A stretch of DNA of 64,000 nucleotides from Lysobacteraceae bacterium NML08-0793 (GTDB taxonomy: Bacteria; Pseudomonadota; Gammaproteobacteria; Xanthomonadales; Xanthomonadaceae). The notes beneath the pieces were generated by a model that searched no databases, was not told the DNA's origin, and worked only from the letters and a program-made list of their open reading frames with translations. Positions within the stretch are counted from its first letter, which is position 1; each line of letters opens with the position of its first letter. This document shows, piece after piece, positions 55,556 to 64,000 of the stretch. The position numbers were made by a program, and so were the translations under genes. The stretch spans positions 124,001 through 188,000 of the forward strand of contig NWQR01000002.1 in assembly GCA_002798275.1 (NCBI GenBank), written 5' to 3'.

Positions 55556-56191
55556 ATGCAAAACCTGACCCTTTACACCTCTCCCCAATCGCGCGGCACT
55601 TATGTGCGCTGGATGTTGGAGGAATGCCAGGCGCCGTATCGCGCCGTGGCGCAGCCCGTAGCGGCCTTGCAAACCGCCGAATACCGCGCCATCAACCCGC
55701 TGGGCAAGGTGCCGGCGCTGAAGGTGGGCGACCAAGCGGGCGAGGTGGTGCTGACCGAAACCTTGGGCATCATCACCTGGCTGGCCGAGCAGTTTCCCGA
55801 GAAAAACCTGATTCCCCCCGCCCACAGCGTGGCGCGCGGCGAGTACTACCGCTGGATGTGCTTTGCCCTGCATCTGGAATACGCCTGCGTGGACAAAAAG
55901 CGCGGCATTGAAAACAGCTCGGAGCAGCGCACCTTCATCGGCTACGGCAGTTTTGACGAGGCCTTGCAGCTTTTCAAAACCCATTTGCAAGGCCGCGCCT
56001 ATATCGTGGGCGATGGCTTTACCGCGCTGGATCTGTACTACAGCGGCTTTCTGGCCTGGATGATTCATGCCGCCCAGGTGCTGCCCGCCGATCCGGTGTT
56101 CATCGACTACATGAACCGCCACCTGGCACGCCCAGCCTTTGTCAAAACCCGCGAGCTGGACGCCGCCGATGCGGCCAGCTTTGCCGCCTGA
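55556..56191 (+). CDS. Glutathione S-transferase
   Basis: 211 residues. LTLYTSPQSRGTYVRWMLEE, INPLGKVPAL and VVLTETLGIITWL make up the thioredoxin-like domain; a helical domain with FTALDLYYSGFLAWM follows. It is a paralogue of the GST at 50980. Start fixed by an AGGAACC site. The promoter shares the 19-bp motif. Confidence 0.93.
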   Translation: MQNLTLYTSPQSRGTYVRWMLEECQAPYRAVAQPVAALQTAEYRAINPLGKVPALKVGDQAGEVVLTETLGIITWLAEQFPEKNLIPPAHSVARGEYYRWMCFALHLEYACVDKKRGIENSSEQRTFIGYGSFDEALQLFKTHLQGRAYIVGDGFTALDLYYSGFLAWMIHAAQVLPADPVFIDYMNRHLARPAFVKTRELDAADAASFAA

Positions 56192-56596
56192 TGGGTCAGC
56201 CGAGCCACCCAGCCGGCACAAAAGCCATGCGCCATATCGACAAACCAGCGCACGAACCAGCGCGGCACCGGCCAGACCAGTCAAAACCTGCTCACGCGGT
56301 CATGTCCGGCTTGGCCCGGCACCTGCCTAGCCTGCTACCCGGCGCGCATCGAAAAGGAAAGGCTTTAAGCTGCCGAGCACATGATGGGCGCGGAAATCGC
56401 CGTGTTCAGGAAAAAGGCTTTGCGCTGCCCGATCAAACCCGTGCGGCGGCTTCAAGCGCAGCAGCACCCCGGAAATGGAAACCCCATGTGCCCGCCACTT
56501 TGGCCAATCCGATAAAGGCCATGCCCTGGCAAGCCGGTAGGCTGCGGGTCACGCCACAATCCTTTCTTGCCAAACCAGACCACGGGAGCCACACTT
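56192..56596. other. Gene-free stretch between GST 2 and the DUF1801 gene
   Basis: About 400 bp. A plus-strand frame of 174 codons is open here, but it is Pro/Arg/His-rich, overlaps the DUF1801 start in another frame and resembles no protein I know. No repeat or hairpin stands out. It may hold the decayed remains of a gene. Confidence 0.4.
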
Positions 56597-56968
56597 TTGA
56601 ACGCCAAAGTCCAAAACCTGCTGAACGACTGGCGCCTGACCCATCCCGATCTGCACGCCATCGCAGATGCCGCACGCGCAACCATCCTGCAATGCGCCGA
56701 TCAGGTCAGCGATGAGGTGAAGTACGGCGGCATCGTGTTTGCCGCGCCTGTCCCGTTTTGCGGTGTGTTTGTCTACAGGCAGCATGTGACGGTGGAGTTC
56801 AGCCACGGCGCGCTGATGGCCGACCCGCATGGCCTGCTGGAGGGCAAGGGCAAAGGCCGCCGCCACCTCAAGCTGCACACCCTGGCCGATGTGCAAGACA
56901 AACACTTGGCCGACTACCTGCCTCTGGCTTTGGCCGCGGCGCTGCAAGCCTTCATCGCAGCCTGCTGA
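56597..56968 (+). CDS. DUF1801-family protein
   Basis: 123 residues, TTG start with GGGAG upstream (56584-56588). The fold is one alpha/beta domain: AKVQNLLNDWRLTHPDLHAI, CADQVSDEVKYGGIVFAAPV, FCGVFVYRQHVTVEFSHGALM, and GRRHLKLHTLADV with the family's R-H.K pattern. No catalytic role is known. It begins the DUF1801-VOC-cupin group. Confidence 0.8.
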   Translation: MNAKVQNLLNDWRLTHPDLHAIADAARATILQCADQVSDEVKYGGIVFAAPVPFCGVFVYRQHVTVEFSHGALMADPHGLLEGKGKGRRHLKLHTLADVQDKHLADYLPLALAAALQAFIAAC

Positions 56969-57040
56969 GCACGCGGTAGCCCCGCCGCGCCATCTGCTAC
57001 ACTCACAGACAACATCCTGCAACTGCAACAAGGCGTTTTC

Positions 57041-57463
57041 ATGAACCGACCCAACCCCAATATCAGCCTGCTCTCGCACGTCTCGCTTGGCACCAACCGC
57101 TTCAAGGAGGCGGTGGCCTTTTACGACCGGGTATTGGGCGCACTCGGCATCGGCCGCGTCATGGACGTCACCGAGGTATTCCCTGCCATCGCCTATGGCC
57201 GCATCTACCCGGAGTTCTGGATTCAGCAGCCACACGACGGCCAGCCGGCGCAGGTCGCCAACGGAGTGCATATCGCCTTCATGGCCGCCAACCCGCAACA
57301 AGTGCATGCCTTCTATGAAGCGGCTCTGGCCGCAGGCGGCACGGGCGATGGCGAACCCGGCCCGCGCCCGCACTATGGCGAGCAGTATTACGGCTGCTTC
57401 GTGCGCGACCTGGACGGCCACAAGATTGAGGCCATGGCCTGGCTGGAGCAAACGCCTGCATGA
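57041..57463 (+). CDS. VOC-family (glyoxalase/dioxygenase-like) protein
   Basis: 140 residues. SHVSLGTNRFKEAVAFYDRVLGALG (first beta-alpha-beta-beta-beta unit) and VHIAFMAANPQQVHAFYEAA then YGCFVRDLDGHKIEAM (second unit, with the metal-ligand His/Glu positions H12 and E133 region). It may handle an electrophile or aromatic; substrate unknown. An intact relative of the fragment at 54945. The cupin gene follows. Confidence 0.92.
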   Translation: MNRPNPNISLLSHVSLGTNRFKEAVAFYDRVLGALGIGRVMDVTEVFPAIAYGRIYPEFWIQQPHDGQPAQVANGVHIAFMAANPQQVHAFYEAALAAGGTGDGEPGPRPHYGEQYYGCFVRDLDGHKIEAMAWLEQTPA

Positions 57464-57486
57464 AACTCGACCCAGGGAGCACACCC

Positions 57487-57804
57487 ATGCAGACTCCGCT
57501 CAACTTGAATACCGAGCTTGAAAAGCTGCACGAATACTGGAAGCCGCAGGTTTTCAGCCAAGGAGATTTTGGTTTTCGTCTGGTCAAATTTGCCGGAGAT
57601 TTTGAGTGGCATCGCCATGCCGGCAGCGACAAAATCATTCTGGTGGTGAGCGGTGACATGGGCGTGCGCTTTGACGATGGCCGCCCGGAAGTGCGCATCC
57701 GCGCCGGTGAGTTGTTCGTGCTGCCCAAGGGCGTGCGTCACCAACCCCATGCCGAGCGCGAATGCAGCATCGTGCTGATTGAGCGCGCCGGATTGGGCGA
57801 TTAG
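57487..57804 (+). CDS. Cupin-domain protein
   Basis: 105 residues. FEWHRHAGSDKIILVVSGDMGVRF (cupin motif 1, HxHxxxxE-like with Asp) and GELFVLPKGVRHQPHAE (motif 2, PxGxxHxP) form a single small barrel. GGGAG lies at the right distance from ATG 57487, so it is preferred to the ATG at 57460 overlapping the VOC stop. Function unknown. Confidence 0.9.
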   Translation: MQTPLNLNTELEKLHEYWKPQVFSQGDFGFRLVKFAGDFEWHRHAGSDKIILVVSGDMGVRFDDGRPEVRIRAGELFVLPKGVRHQPHAERECSIVLIERAGLGD

Positions 57805-57843
57805 GTGCCTGCTCGAGGTCTCTTCTTGGCTCCTGGCGCTTAC

Positions 57844-58362
57844 TCATTTCTTCTTCCCCAAAACCTTCGTGGCAAGCCTTTTCAACAGCCAAAACAGCGG
57901 CAAGGCGATGATGAAGGCGATGAAGCCATGCCCTACATTGCGCCAGCGAAAAGCCAGCGGCGTTATTTGCCCGCCCTCAATCCGGTAGCTCTGGGTGGTA
58001 ATGAAGGTGTCGCGATCGGCATATAGCTGCCAAGTATCTGAATCAAGCTGGTTGAGTCTGAAGAAGTGATCGCCCTGCCTTCCCGACAAGGCATCTTGTC
58101 GCGCCAGTTGCATGTCAAACCTGTAATTGCGCAACGCCAGCAAGGCAGGCTGTCCATCTTCTTGCAGCACGAGAATCTGGAATTGCTCGTGCGGCGCATC
58201 GCCCGGCGCGTAACGCTCTGCCGTCAGGCGCTCGAACAAGTGCAGCAAGGCGATGCTTGTCAGAAACCACAGCAGCAAAACGGCCAGTGCTTGCAGCAGG
58301 CGCCGGAGCGCCCGGCAAATGGCTTGAACGGTTGAACGCAGATTGAGCATCACTTTATCCAT
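57844..58362 (-). CDS. Membrane protein with central soluble domain, unknown
   Basis: 172 residues: an N-terminal helix (about 22-44, LLQALAVLLLWFLTSIALLHLF), a soluble part (about 50-135) with mostly beta strands, a C-terminal helix (about 145-162) and a KKK tail. No family is recognised. It lies alone between the cupin gene and uvrA, divergent from uvrA. Confidence 0.7.
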   Translation of the reverse strand: MDKVMLNLRSTVQAICRALRRLLQALAVLLLWFLTSIALLHLFERLTAERYAPGDAPHEQFQILVLQEDGQPALLALRNYRFDMQLARQDALSGRQGDHFFRLNQLDSDTWQLYADRDTFITTQSYRIEGGQITPLAFRWRNVGHGFIAFIIALPLFWLLKRLATKVLGKKK

Positions 58363-58422
58363 TTGCTCTTGCCCGGCCTCGGCTCTAGGCTATCAGGTTC
58401 TTTTCATTGACCGGACAGCTTC

Positions 58423-61302
58423 GTGGCTCTGGACACTATCCGCATCCGTGGTGCGCGCACGCACAATCTCAAGAACTTCGACCTTGACCTGCCGCGCGAC
58501 AAGCTGATTGTCATCACCGGGCTGTCAGGCTCGGGCAAGTCATCGCTGGCGTTCGACACCATCTATGCCGAGGGTCAGCGCCGCTATGTGGAATCGCTCT
58601 CGGCCTATGCACGGCAATTCTTGAGCGTGATGGAAAAGCCCGATGTCGATCATATCGAAGGGCTGTCGCCGGCGATTTCCATCGAGCAAAAATCCACCAG
58701 CCACAATCCGCGCTCGACCGTCGGCACCATTACCGAGGTGTATGACTATCTGCGCCTTTTGTATGCACGCGCGGGTACGCCGCGCTGCCCGGATCATGAT
58801 TTCCCGCTTCAGGCACAGACCGTCAGCCAGATGGTCGATCAGGTGATGGCGCTGGAAGATGCGCCCGCCACCCAGGGGCAGCGCTGGATGCTGCTGGCGC
58901 CGGTGGTGCGCGATCGCAAGGGCGAGCATGTACAGGTGTTCGAGCAGTTGCGCGCGCAGGGCTATGTGCGCGTGCGCGTGGACGGGGTGCTGCATGAAAT
59001 CGATGCGGTGCCGCCGCTGGCGCTGCGCAACAAGCACACCATCGAGGCGGTGATTGACCGCTTCAAGATCCGTGAGGACTTGCAGCAGCGTCTGGCCGAG
59101 TCATTCGAGACCGCGCTGAAGCTGGGCGAAGGCATGGCGCTGGTGCAGTCACTGGATGACGAGGCCGCTGCACCGCTGCTGTTTTCTTCGCGCTATTCCT
59201 GCCCGGTCTGCGATTACGCCCTGCCGGCACTGGAGCCGCGACTGTTTTCGTTCAATGCGCCGATGGGCGCCTGCGAAACCTGTGACGGCATCGGTGTGGC
59301 ACAGTTTTTTGACCCCGGCCGGGTGGTCACGCACCCGGAGCTGTCCCTGGCCGCCGGGGCGGTGCGCGGCTGGGATCGGCGCAATCCGTATTATTTCCAG
59401 CTGATTCAGTCGCTCGCCAAGCATTACGGCTTCAATCTGGATACGCCCTGGCAAGATTTGCCACAGGCCATCCAGCAGGCGGTGCTGCACGGCAGTGGCG
59501 ATGAGGCCATCGCCTTTACTCATATCACCGCGCAGGGCACGCGCTCACAGCGCAAGCATCCGTTCGAGGGCATCATCCCCAATCTGGAGCGCCGCTATCG
59601 GGAAACCGAATCGGGCGCAGTGCGCGAGGAGCTGTCCAAATACATCAGCGAACGCCCCTGCCCGGACTGCGGCGGAGCACGCCTGAACCGCGCCGCGCGC
59701 CATGTATTTGTCGGCGAGCGCCCCATCCATGCGCTGACCCAGGAGCCGATTGACGCGGCGCTGGCGTTTTTTGCCAATCTGCAACTGCCGGGTTGGCGTG
59801 GAGAAATCGCCAGCAAAATCGTCAAGGAAATCAACGAGCGCTTGGGCTTTCTGGTGGATGTGGGGCTGGACTATCTGACCCTGGAGCGCAAAGCCGATTC
59901 GCTGTCCGGCGGTGAGGCGCAGCGCATCCGTCTGGCAAGCCAGATTGGCGCGGGGCTGGTCGGGGTGATGTATGTGCTGGACGAGCCATCCATCGGCCTG
60001 CACCAGCGCGACAACGAACGCCTGCTGGGCACATTGACCCGCCTGCGCGATTTGGGCAATACCGTGATTGTGGTGGAGCACGATGAGGACGCCATCCGCC
60101 TGGCCGACCATGTGGTCGATATTGGCCCGGGCGCCGGCGTGCATGGCGGCGAAGTGGTGGCGCAGGGCGATGTGGCGCAAATCATGGCCTCGCCGCGTTC
60201 GCTGACCGGCGATTACCTCTCCGGCCGCCGCGCCATCGAAATCCCCGCCAAGCGCCATGCCCCCGACAAGAAGCGGATGCTGAAGCTCAAGGGCGCCAGC
60301 GGCAACAATCTGAAAAACGTCAATCTCAATATCCCTGCGGGGCTGATGACCGCCGTGACCGGCGTCTCCGGCTCGGGCAAGTCCACGCTCATCAACGACA
60401 CCCTGTACGCGCTGGCCGCCAATGAAATCAACGGCGCTTCACATACCCCGGCGGCCTACAAGGATATTCAGGGGCTGGACTTGTTCGACAAGGTGGTGGA
60501 TATCGACCAGTCACCGATTGGCCGCACGCCACGCTCCAATCCGGCCACCTATACCGGCCTGTTCACGCCGTTGCGCGAGCTGTTTGCGCAAGTGCCCGAA
60601 GCGCGCGCGCGCGGCTATGCGCCGGGGCGCTTCAGCTTCAATGTGCGCGGCGGGCGCTGCGAAGCCTGCCAGGGCGATGGGCTGATCAAGGTGGAAATGC
60701 ACTTTCTGCCCGATGTGTATGTGCCCTGCGATGTCTGCGGCGGCAAGCGCTACAACCGCGAAACGCTGGAGATTCTCTACAAGGGCTACAGCATTCACGA
60801 CATTCTGGAAATGACCGTGGAAGATGCCGCCAAGCTGTTCGAGAACATCCCCGCAATTGGCCGCAAGCTGGAGACGCTGATGGATGTGGGGCTGTCCTAT
60901 ATCAAACTCGGGCAGTCGGCCACCACGCTATCGGGCGGCGAGGCGCAGCGGGTGAAACTCTCCAAGGAGCTTTCGCGCCGCGATACCGGCCGCACCCTGT
61001 ATATCCTCGATGAGCCGACCACTGGGCTGCATTTTGCCGATATCGAACAGTTGCTCGGCGTTTTGCATCGGCTGCGCGATGAAGGCAATACCGTGGTGGT
61101 CATCGAGCACAATCTGGATGTCATCAAGACTGCCGACTGGATTGTGGACCTTGGCCCCGAGGGCGGCCATCGTGGCGGTGAAATCATTGCCGAGGGCAGC
61201 CCGGAAGAGGTCGCACAACTTTCTCATTCACATACCGGGCGTTTTCTTGCCAAGCAGATGCAGGACGACAAAGCCCGCGCCCAACACAGGAAAACCCCAT
61301 GA
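58423..61302 (+). CDS. uvrA: Excinuclease ABC subunit A
   Basis: 959 residues with GTG start. Two ABC modules: [13 protein letters not shown] (Walker A1, about 33-45), [16 protein letters not shown] (signature 1), [14 protein letters not shown] (Walker A2, about 648), [14 protein letters not shown] (signature 2). The insertion zinc fingers are CPVCDYALP...CETC and CEACQGDG...CDVC. It detects bulky DNA damage with UvrB. No LexA-type palindrome is visible in the 60-bp leader. The thioesterase start overlaps its stop. Confidence 0.98.
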   Translation: MALDTIRIRGARTHNLKNFDLDLPRDKLIVITGLSGSGKSSLAFDTIYAEGQRRYVESLSAYARQFLSVMEKPDVDHIEGLSPAISIEQKSTSHNPRSTVGTITEVYDYLRLLYARAGTPRCPDHDFPLQAQTVSQMVDQVMALEDAPATQGQRWMLLAPVVRDRKGEHVQVFEQLRAQGYVRVRVDGVLHEIDAVPPLALRNKHTIEAVIDRFKIREDLQQRLAESFETALKLGEGMALVQSLDDEAAAPLLFSSRYSCPVCDYALPALEPRLFSFNAPMGACETCDGIGVAQFFDPGRVVTHPELSLAAGAVRGWDRRNPYYFQLIQSLAKHYGFNLDTPWQDLPQAIQQAVLHGSGDEAIAFTHITAQGTRSQRKHPFEGIIPNLERRYRETESGAVREELSKYISERPCPDCGGARLNRAARHVFVGERPIHALTQEPIDAALAFFANLQLPGWRGEIASKIVKEINERLGFLVDVGLDYLTLERKADSLSGGEAQRIRLASQIGAGLVGVMYVLDEPSIGLHQRDNERLLGTLTRLRDLGNTVIVVEHDEDAIRLADHVVDIGPGAGVHGGEVVAQGDVAQIMASPRSLTGDYLSGRRAIEIPAKRHAPDKKRMLKLKGASGNNLKNVNLNIPAGLMTAVTGVSGSGKSTLINDTLYALAANEINGASHTPAAYKDIQGLDLFDKVVDIDQSPIGRTPRSNPATYTGLFTPLRELFAQVPEARARGYAPGRFSFNVRGGRCEACQGDGLIKVEMHFLPDVYVPCDVCGGKRYNRETLEILYKGYSIHDILEMTVEDAAKLFENIPAIGRKLETLMDVGLSYIKLGQSATTLSGGEAQRVKLSKELSRRDTGRTLYILDEPTTGLHFADIEQLLGVLHRLRDEGNTVVVIEHNLDVIKTADWIVDLGPEGGHRGGEIIAEGSPEEVAQLSHSHTGRFLAKQMQDDKARAQHRKTP

Positions 61303-61715
61303 AACCAATGCCTTTCCGCATGGAGCTGACCCCGCGCTGGGGGGATATGGATGCCATGAACCACGTCAATAACGCGGTGTATCTGCGCTATCTGGAAGAA
61401 GCCCGCATCCAATGGCTGAACTCGCAGCAGACCGACTGGTTCGATGACAGCCATGTGCCGGTGCTGGCGCAGGCCATGCTCAATTACCGCCTGCCCATCA
61501 CCTATCCGGCCACGGTGGTCATCGAGCTGTTCACCCGCCGCATCGGCAACAGTAGCCTGACTGTCGGCCATCGCATCCAGGATCGCCAAACCGGCACGCT
61601 GCATTGCGATGGCGAGGTGGTGGTGGTCTGGATTGACCGCCATAGCGGGCGGCCTGCCAGCCTGCCCGATGCCATTCGCCAGGCTGCGGAAAATATCGCT
61701 GTTCTGGATGAATGA
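61299..61715 (+). CDS. Acyl-CoA thioesterase (4HBT, hot-dog fold)
   Basis: 138 residues. [28 protein letters not shown] in part is the YbgC/FadM signature (Asp in [11 protein letters not shown] is catalytic). It hydrolyses an acyl-CoA in the cytoplasm. The ATG overlaps the uvrA stop (ATGA) and the next gene overlaps its stop. Confidence 0.93.
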   Translation: MKPMPFRMELTPRWGDMDAMNHVNNAVYLRYLEEARIQWLNSQQTDWFDDSHVPVLAQAMLNYRLPITYPATVVIELFTRRIGNSSLTVGHRIQDRQTGTLHCDGEVVVVWIDRHSGRPASLPDAIRQAAENIAVLDE

Positions 61716-63718
61716 TGTCGCGCTTTGCAGCTCTGGCGCTTGCCCTGCTCTGCCCTGTGGCTGCGCAGGCAACACCCACAGCCACCTGCGCCGAAATCCC
61801 ACTGGCTTCTGCCGATGCCGCTGCCGTGCCCACCCCGAGTGCAGCAGATGCCTGGGGCGGCGTGCGCACTCACGCCCGGCATGTGGCCAACTACCGCATC
61901 CATGCCCGGCTTGATGCCCAGAAACACCGCATTCACGGCCAGCAAACCCTGACCTGGCATAACCGCAGCAGCCAGCCGGTTTGCGCGGTCTATCTGCATC
62001 TGTATCTGAATGCCTTTTCCGAAGGCAGCACTTTTCTTGCCGAGCGTGCCCAGACCGGCTTTGCTTTCCGCAGTGGCTTATCCGTTGGCGAGCAGGGCTA
62101 TATCCAGCTGCAAAACATCACCCAGAACGGCAAGCCCGCGCGCTGGCAGTTCGTGCAGCCCGATGGCGGCCCTGCCAGCGACAGAACCGTTATCCGCCTG
62201 GAACTGCCCAGCCCGGTAGCGGCAGGCGCCAGCACCACGCTGGACATGGATTTTTCAAGCCAGTTGCCGCGCGTGATTGCCCGCACCGGCTATTTCGGCA
62301 GCTTTCATCTGGTGGCGCAGTGGTTCCCCAAGATTGCCGTGCTGGAGCTGCCCGGCGAACGGGGCGCCACTGCGCCGCGCTGGAATGCCCACGAATTTCA
62401 TCTGCATAGCGAGTTCTATGCCGATTTCGGCCACTACGATGTCAGCATCGACGTCCCCGCCGATTACACCGTGGGTGCGACCGGCGAGCTTGTGGAAAAG
62501 CACAATGCCAATGGCCGCGCCATCTATCGCTATGTGCAGGGCGAGGTGCATGATTTTGCTTGGATGGCCGACAACCGCACCGCAAAGCCGTTGCAAGCAC
62601 AGTGGAAAAATCCCGCAGGCGGCAGCGTTCAGGTGCAAGTGCTGTACCCGCCCGAATATGCCGACCAGGCGCCACGGGTGATGCAGACCCTGCTGGATGC
62701 GCTGGATTATTTTTCCCTGAACCTTGCCCCCTACCCTTATCGCACGGTAACCGCAGTGATTCCGCCATTGCACGCCGAAGAAGCCGGCGGCATGGAATAC
62801 CCGACGTTTTTTACCATGATGGGGTTTGCCGATTTCAAACCCGGCGGCCATGAGCAATACCTGCTGGAGTTTGTCACTGTCCATGAGCTTGGGCATAGCT
62901 ATTTTCAGGGCATTCTCGCCTCCAACGAGTTCGAGGAACCCTTGCTGGACGAGGGGCTGAATCAATACTGGAACCACCGCATGTGGCGTGAGCGCGGTCG
63001 GCAGGTTCCGCTGGCACCGGGCTGGCTTGCACGCCTGCACCGCATGCCGTCGATGGATGCCTTCGCGCTTGAACGGCTGGGTGCCGGGCTGCACGCGCCG
63101 CTAGACCCGCTGGGCAGCAATAGCTGGCAATGGCGCTCCAGTGCCAGCTACGGCACGGTGTACTCGCGCTCGGCCACTTTGTTTGACAGCATCGAACGAC
63201 AAGTCGGCAGCGCCGCGATGACACGCGCGATGCGCCTGTATTACCAGCGCTGGAAGTTCCGCCATCCCTCCATTGCCGATTTGCGCGAAGCCTTGATCGA
63301 GGGCACTGGCCAGCGCGAAATCATCGAGCGCAGTTTTGCCCAGCATATCTATCAAGCCAGCGTGGTGGACGATGGCATCAGCGCCTTTCAAAGTGAAAAG
63401 ACCGACGGGCAGAACTTCCGCACCACACTCACCCTGCATCGCCGTGGTGCGGACGTGCCGCAAACCGTGCGGGTGCGTTTTGCCGATGGCAGCTACGAAA
63501 CCGTGCATTTTTCCGGCCAAAAGCCCAGCTTCACCTTTGAGTGGGTCAAGCCCGTCCGGGCGGAACTTGCCCAAATCGACCCGCAGCAACATTACACGCT
63601 GGATATTTCACTTGCCGACAATCAGCGCACCCTCAAGCGGCAGGCGGTTGCGGAAAAAGTCATGACACGTCTGCTCGGCTGGCTGCAAATCCTGCTGGCT
63701 GCCGTGGTGGGGGCATGA
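61712..63718 (+). CDS. M1-family zinc metallopeptidase, secreted
   Basis: 668 residues. A signal peptide (RFAALALALLCPVAAQA) is followed by a beta-rich domain and the gluzincin core: HELGH (391-395) with Glu414 in LLDEGLNQYW, exactly the HExxH-x18-E spacing. GGMEYPTFF is the M1 substrate motif (GAMEN variant). The C-terminal part (about 560-668) ends in a hydrophobic helix (LLGWLQILLAAVVGA). It probably trims peptides in the periplasm, anchored to the membrane. A similar peptidase plus membrane protein pair is known in Xanthomonadaceae. Confidence 0.93.
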   Translation: MMSRFAALALALLCPVAAQATPTATCAEIPLASADAAAVPTPSAADAWGGVRTHARHVANYRIHARLDAQKHRIHGQQTLTWHNRSSQPVCAVYLHLYLNAFSEGSTFLAERAQTGFAFRSGLSVGEQGYIQLQNITQNGKPARWQFVQPDGGPASDRTVIRLELPSPVAAGASTTLDMDFSSQLPRVIARTGYFGSFHLVAQWFPKIAVLELPGERGATAPRWNAHEFHLHSEFYADFGHYDVSIDVPADYTVGATGELVEKHNANGRAIYRYVQGEVHDFAWMADNRTAKPLQAQWKNPAGGSVQVQVLYPPEYADQAPRVMQTLLDALDYFSLNLAPYPYRTVTAVIPPLHAEEAGGMEYPTFFTMMGFADFKPGGHEQYLLEFVTVHELGHSYFQGILASNEFEEPLLDEGLNQYWNHRMWRERGRQVPLAPGWLARLHRMPSMDAFALERLGAGLHAPLDPLGSNSWQWRSSASYGTVYSRSATLFDSIERQVGSAAMTRAMRLYYQRWKFRHPSIADLREALIEGTGQREIIERSFAQHIYQASVVDDGISAFQSEKTDGQNFRTTLTLHRRGADVPQTVRVRFADGSYETVHFSGQKPSFTFEWVKPVRAELAQIDPQQHYTLDISLADNQRTLKRQAVAEKVMTRLLGWLQILLAAVVGA

Positions 63719-64000
63719 TGCTATCCACCCGCCCCCTTTCTGCCTGGCAAGCCCTGTGGCTCGGGCTTTTCCAAAGTCTTCGTCACTGGCGCGTGCTGTT
63801 GCTGTGGTGGCTGGCCGGTATATTGCCTGCGGCTTGGCTCGGCGGACGAATCGCCCAAGCGGCGAATCAGATTTTTGCCCATCACCCCGATGCCGCCCGC
63901 ATCATCACCGAGCCTGACCTCGCCGCACTGGCCGATGCCTGGCTTGCACATGACCCAATCATCGCGCAACTGCGCACCGGCCTTGTGCCGCCACTGCTGC
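63715..64000 (+). CDS. Integral membrane protein, start (partial)
   Basis: The first 95 residues are open to the window end. A basic/Leu-rich start (PLSAWQALWLGLFQSLRHWR) and one helix (VLLLWWLAGILPAAWLGG, about 28-45) are followed by a soluble stretch. ATGATG overlaps the peptidase stop by four bases, so it is part of the same operon as uvrA-thioesterase-peptidase. Family not recognised. Confidence 0.65.
   Translation, partial: MMLSTRPLSAWQALWLGLFQSLRHWRVLLLWWLAGILPAAWLGGRIAQAANQIFAHHPDAARIITEPDLAALADAWLAHDPIIAQLRTGLVPPLL

Noticed and set aside
56191-56715. 174-codon plus-strand frame after the second GST
   Set aside because: Pro/Arg/His-rich, no family likeness, and it overlaps the DUF1801 gene, which has a better start and recognisable fold.
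58363-58422. LexA box upstream of uvrA
   Set aside because: No CTG-N10-CAG or TTAGTAGTAATACTACTAA-like site is present in the 60-bp leader.

Overview
The window looks like a chromosome segment of a GC-rich gammaproteobacterium of the Xanthomonadaceae (Lysobacteraceae) type. This is inferred from gene order: ggt, ferredoxin and coaD next to rsmD/ftsY; mutY-yggX; murJ-ribF-ileS-lspA-ispH beside rpsT; bamC-dapA divergent from gcvR-bcp-phoH; and uvrA, a thioesterase and an M1 peptidase in a row. No 16S gene is present, so the assignment is not proven.

Three regions can be told apart. (1) 1 to about 22 kb is an accessory redox and electrophile-response region. It holds two aldo/keto reductases, two flavodoxin-fold quinone/FMN reductases, a nitroreductase, an Old Yellow Enzyme homologue, a luciferase-like monooxygenase, an SDR, a membrane-anchored flavodoxin, a DJ-1/Hsp31 glyoxalase III (hchA), an ABM monooxygenase and a YciI-like protein. 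They are interleaved with seven regulators (three LysR, ArsR, MarR, MerR, AraC), and most of the divergent promoters carry a visible palindrome. The feoA-feoB-Cys-rich peptide operon with a Fur-box-like site sits inside this region. (2) About 22 to 49.8 kb is the conserved housekeeping block, with tRNA-Phe and tRNA-Thr. (3) About 49.8 to 57.8 kb is a second accessory block: WYL regulator, two GSTs, EVE protein, RhuM-Fic fusion, alkyladenine glycosylase, orphan AbrB antitoxin, VOC and cupin genes, and remnants. Core genes (uvrA onward) then resume.

The most unusual feature is in region 1. Three transcription-terminator-like dyads are built from 12-mers matching Neisseriaceae DNA uptake sequences: AGGCTGCCTGAA/AGGCAGCCTGAA at 4815-4841 and 7165-7191, and ATGCCGCCTGAA/ATGTCGTCTGAA at 18107-18148. 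No such dyads were seen at the terminators of region 2. This suggests that parts of region 1 came by transformation from Neisseriaceae, possibly from more than one donor lineage. A roughly 90-bp 3'-flank repeat carrying one dyad is duplicated, and a 52-bp copy of the aldo/keto reductase 3' end is stranded about 3.6 kb from its gene. The ArsR-ABM-reductase cassette lies between two 24-bp direct repeats that begin at stop codons. Two genes of region 1 are broken by single changes: an in-frame amber codon in the luciferase-like gene and a 1-bp deletion in an alpha/beta hydrolase.

Functionally, region 1 reads as a set of small sensor-effector modules for aldehydes, quinones, nitro compounds and reactive oxygen. 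Region 3 adds glutathione conjugation, with two GST promoters sharing an identical 19-bp CTGACAG direct-repeat motif likely read by the WYL regulator. All annotation is by reading; no database search or composition calculation was run.
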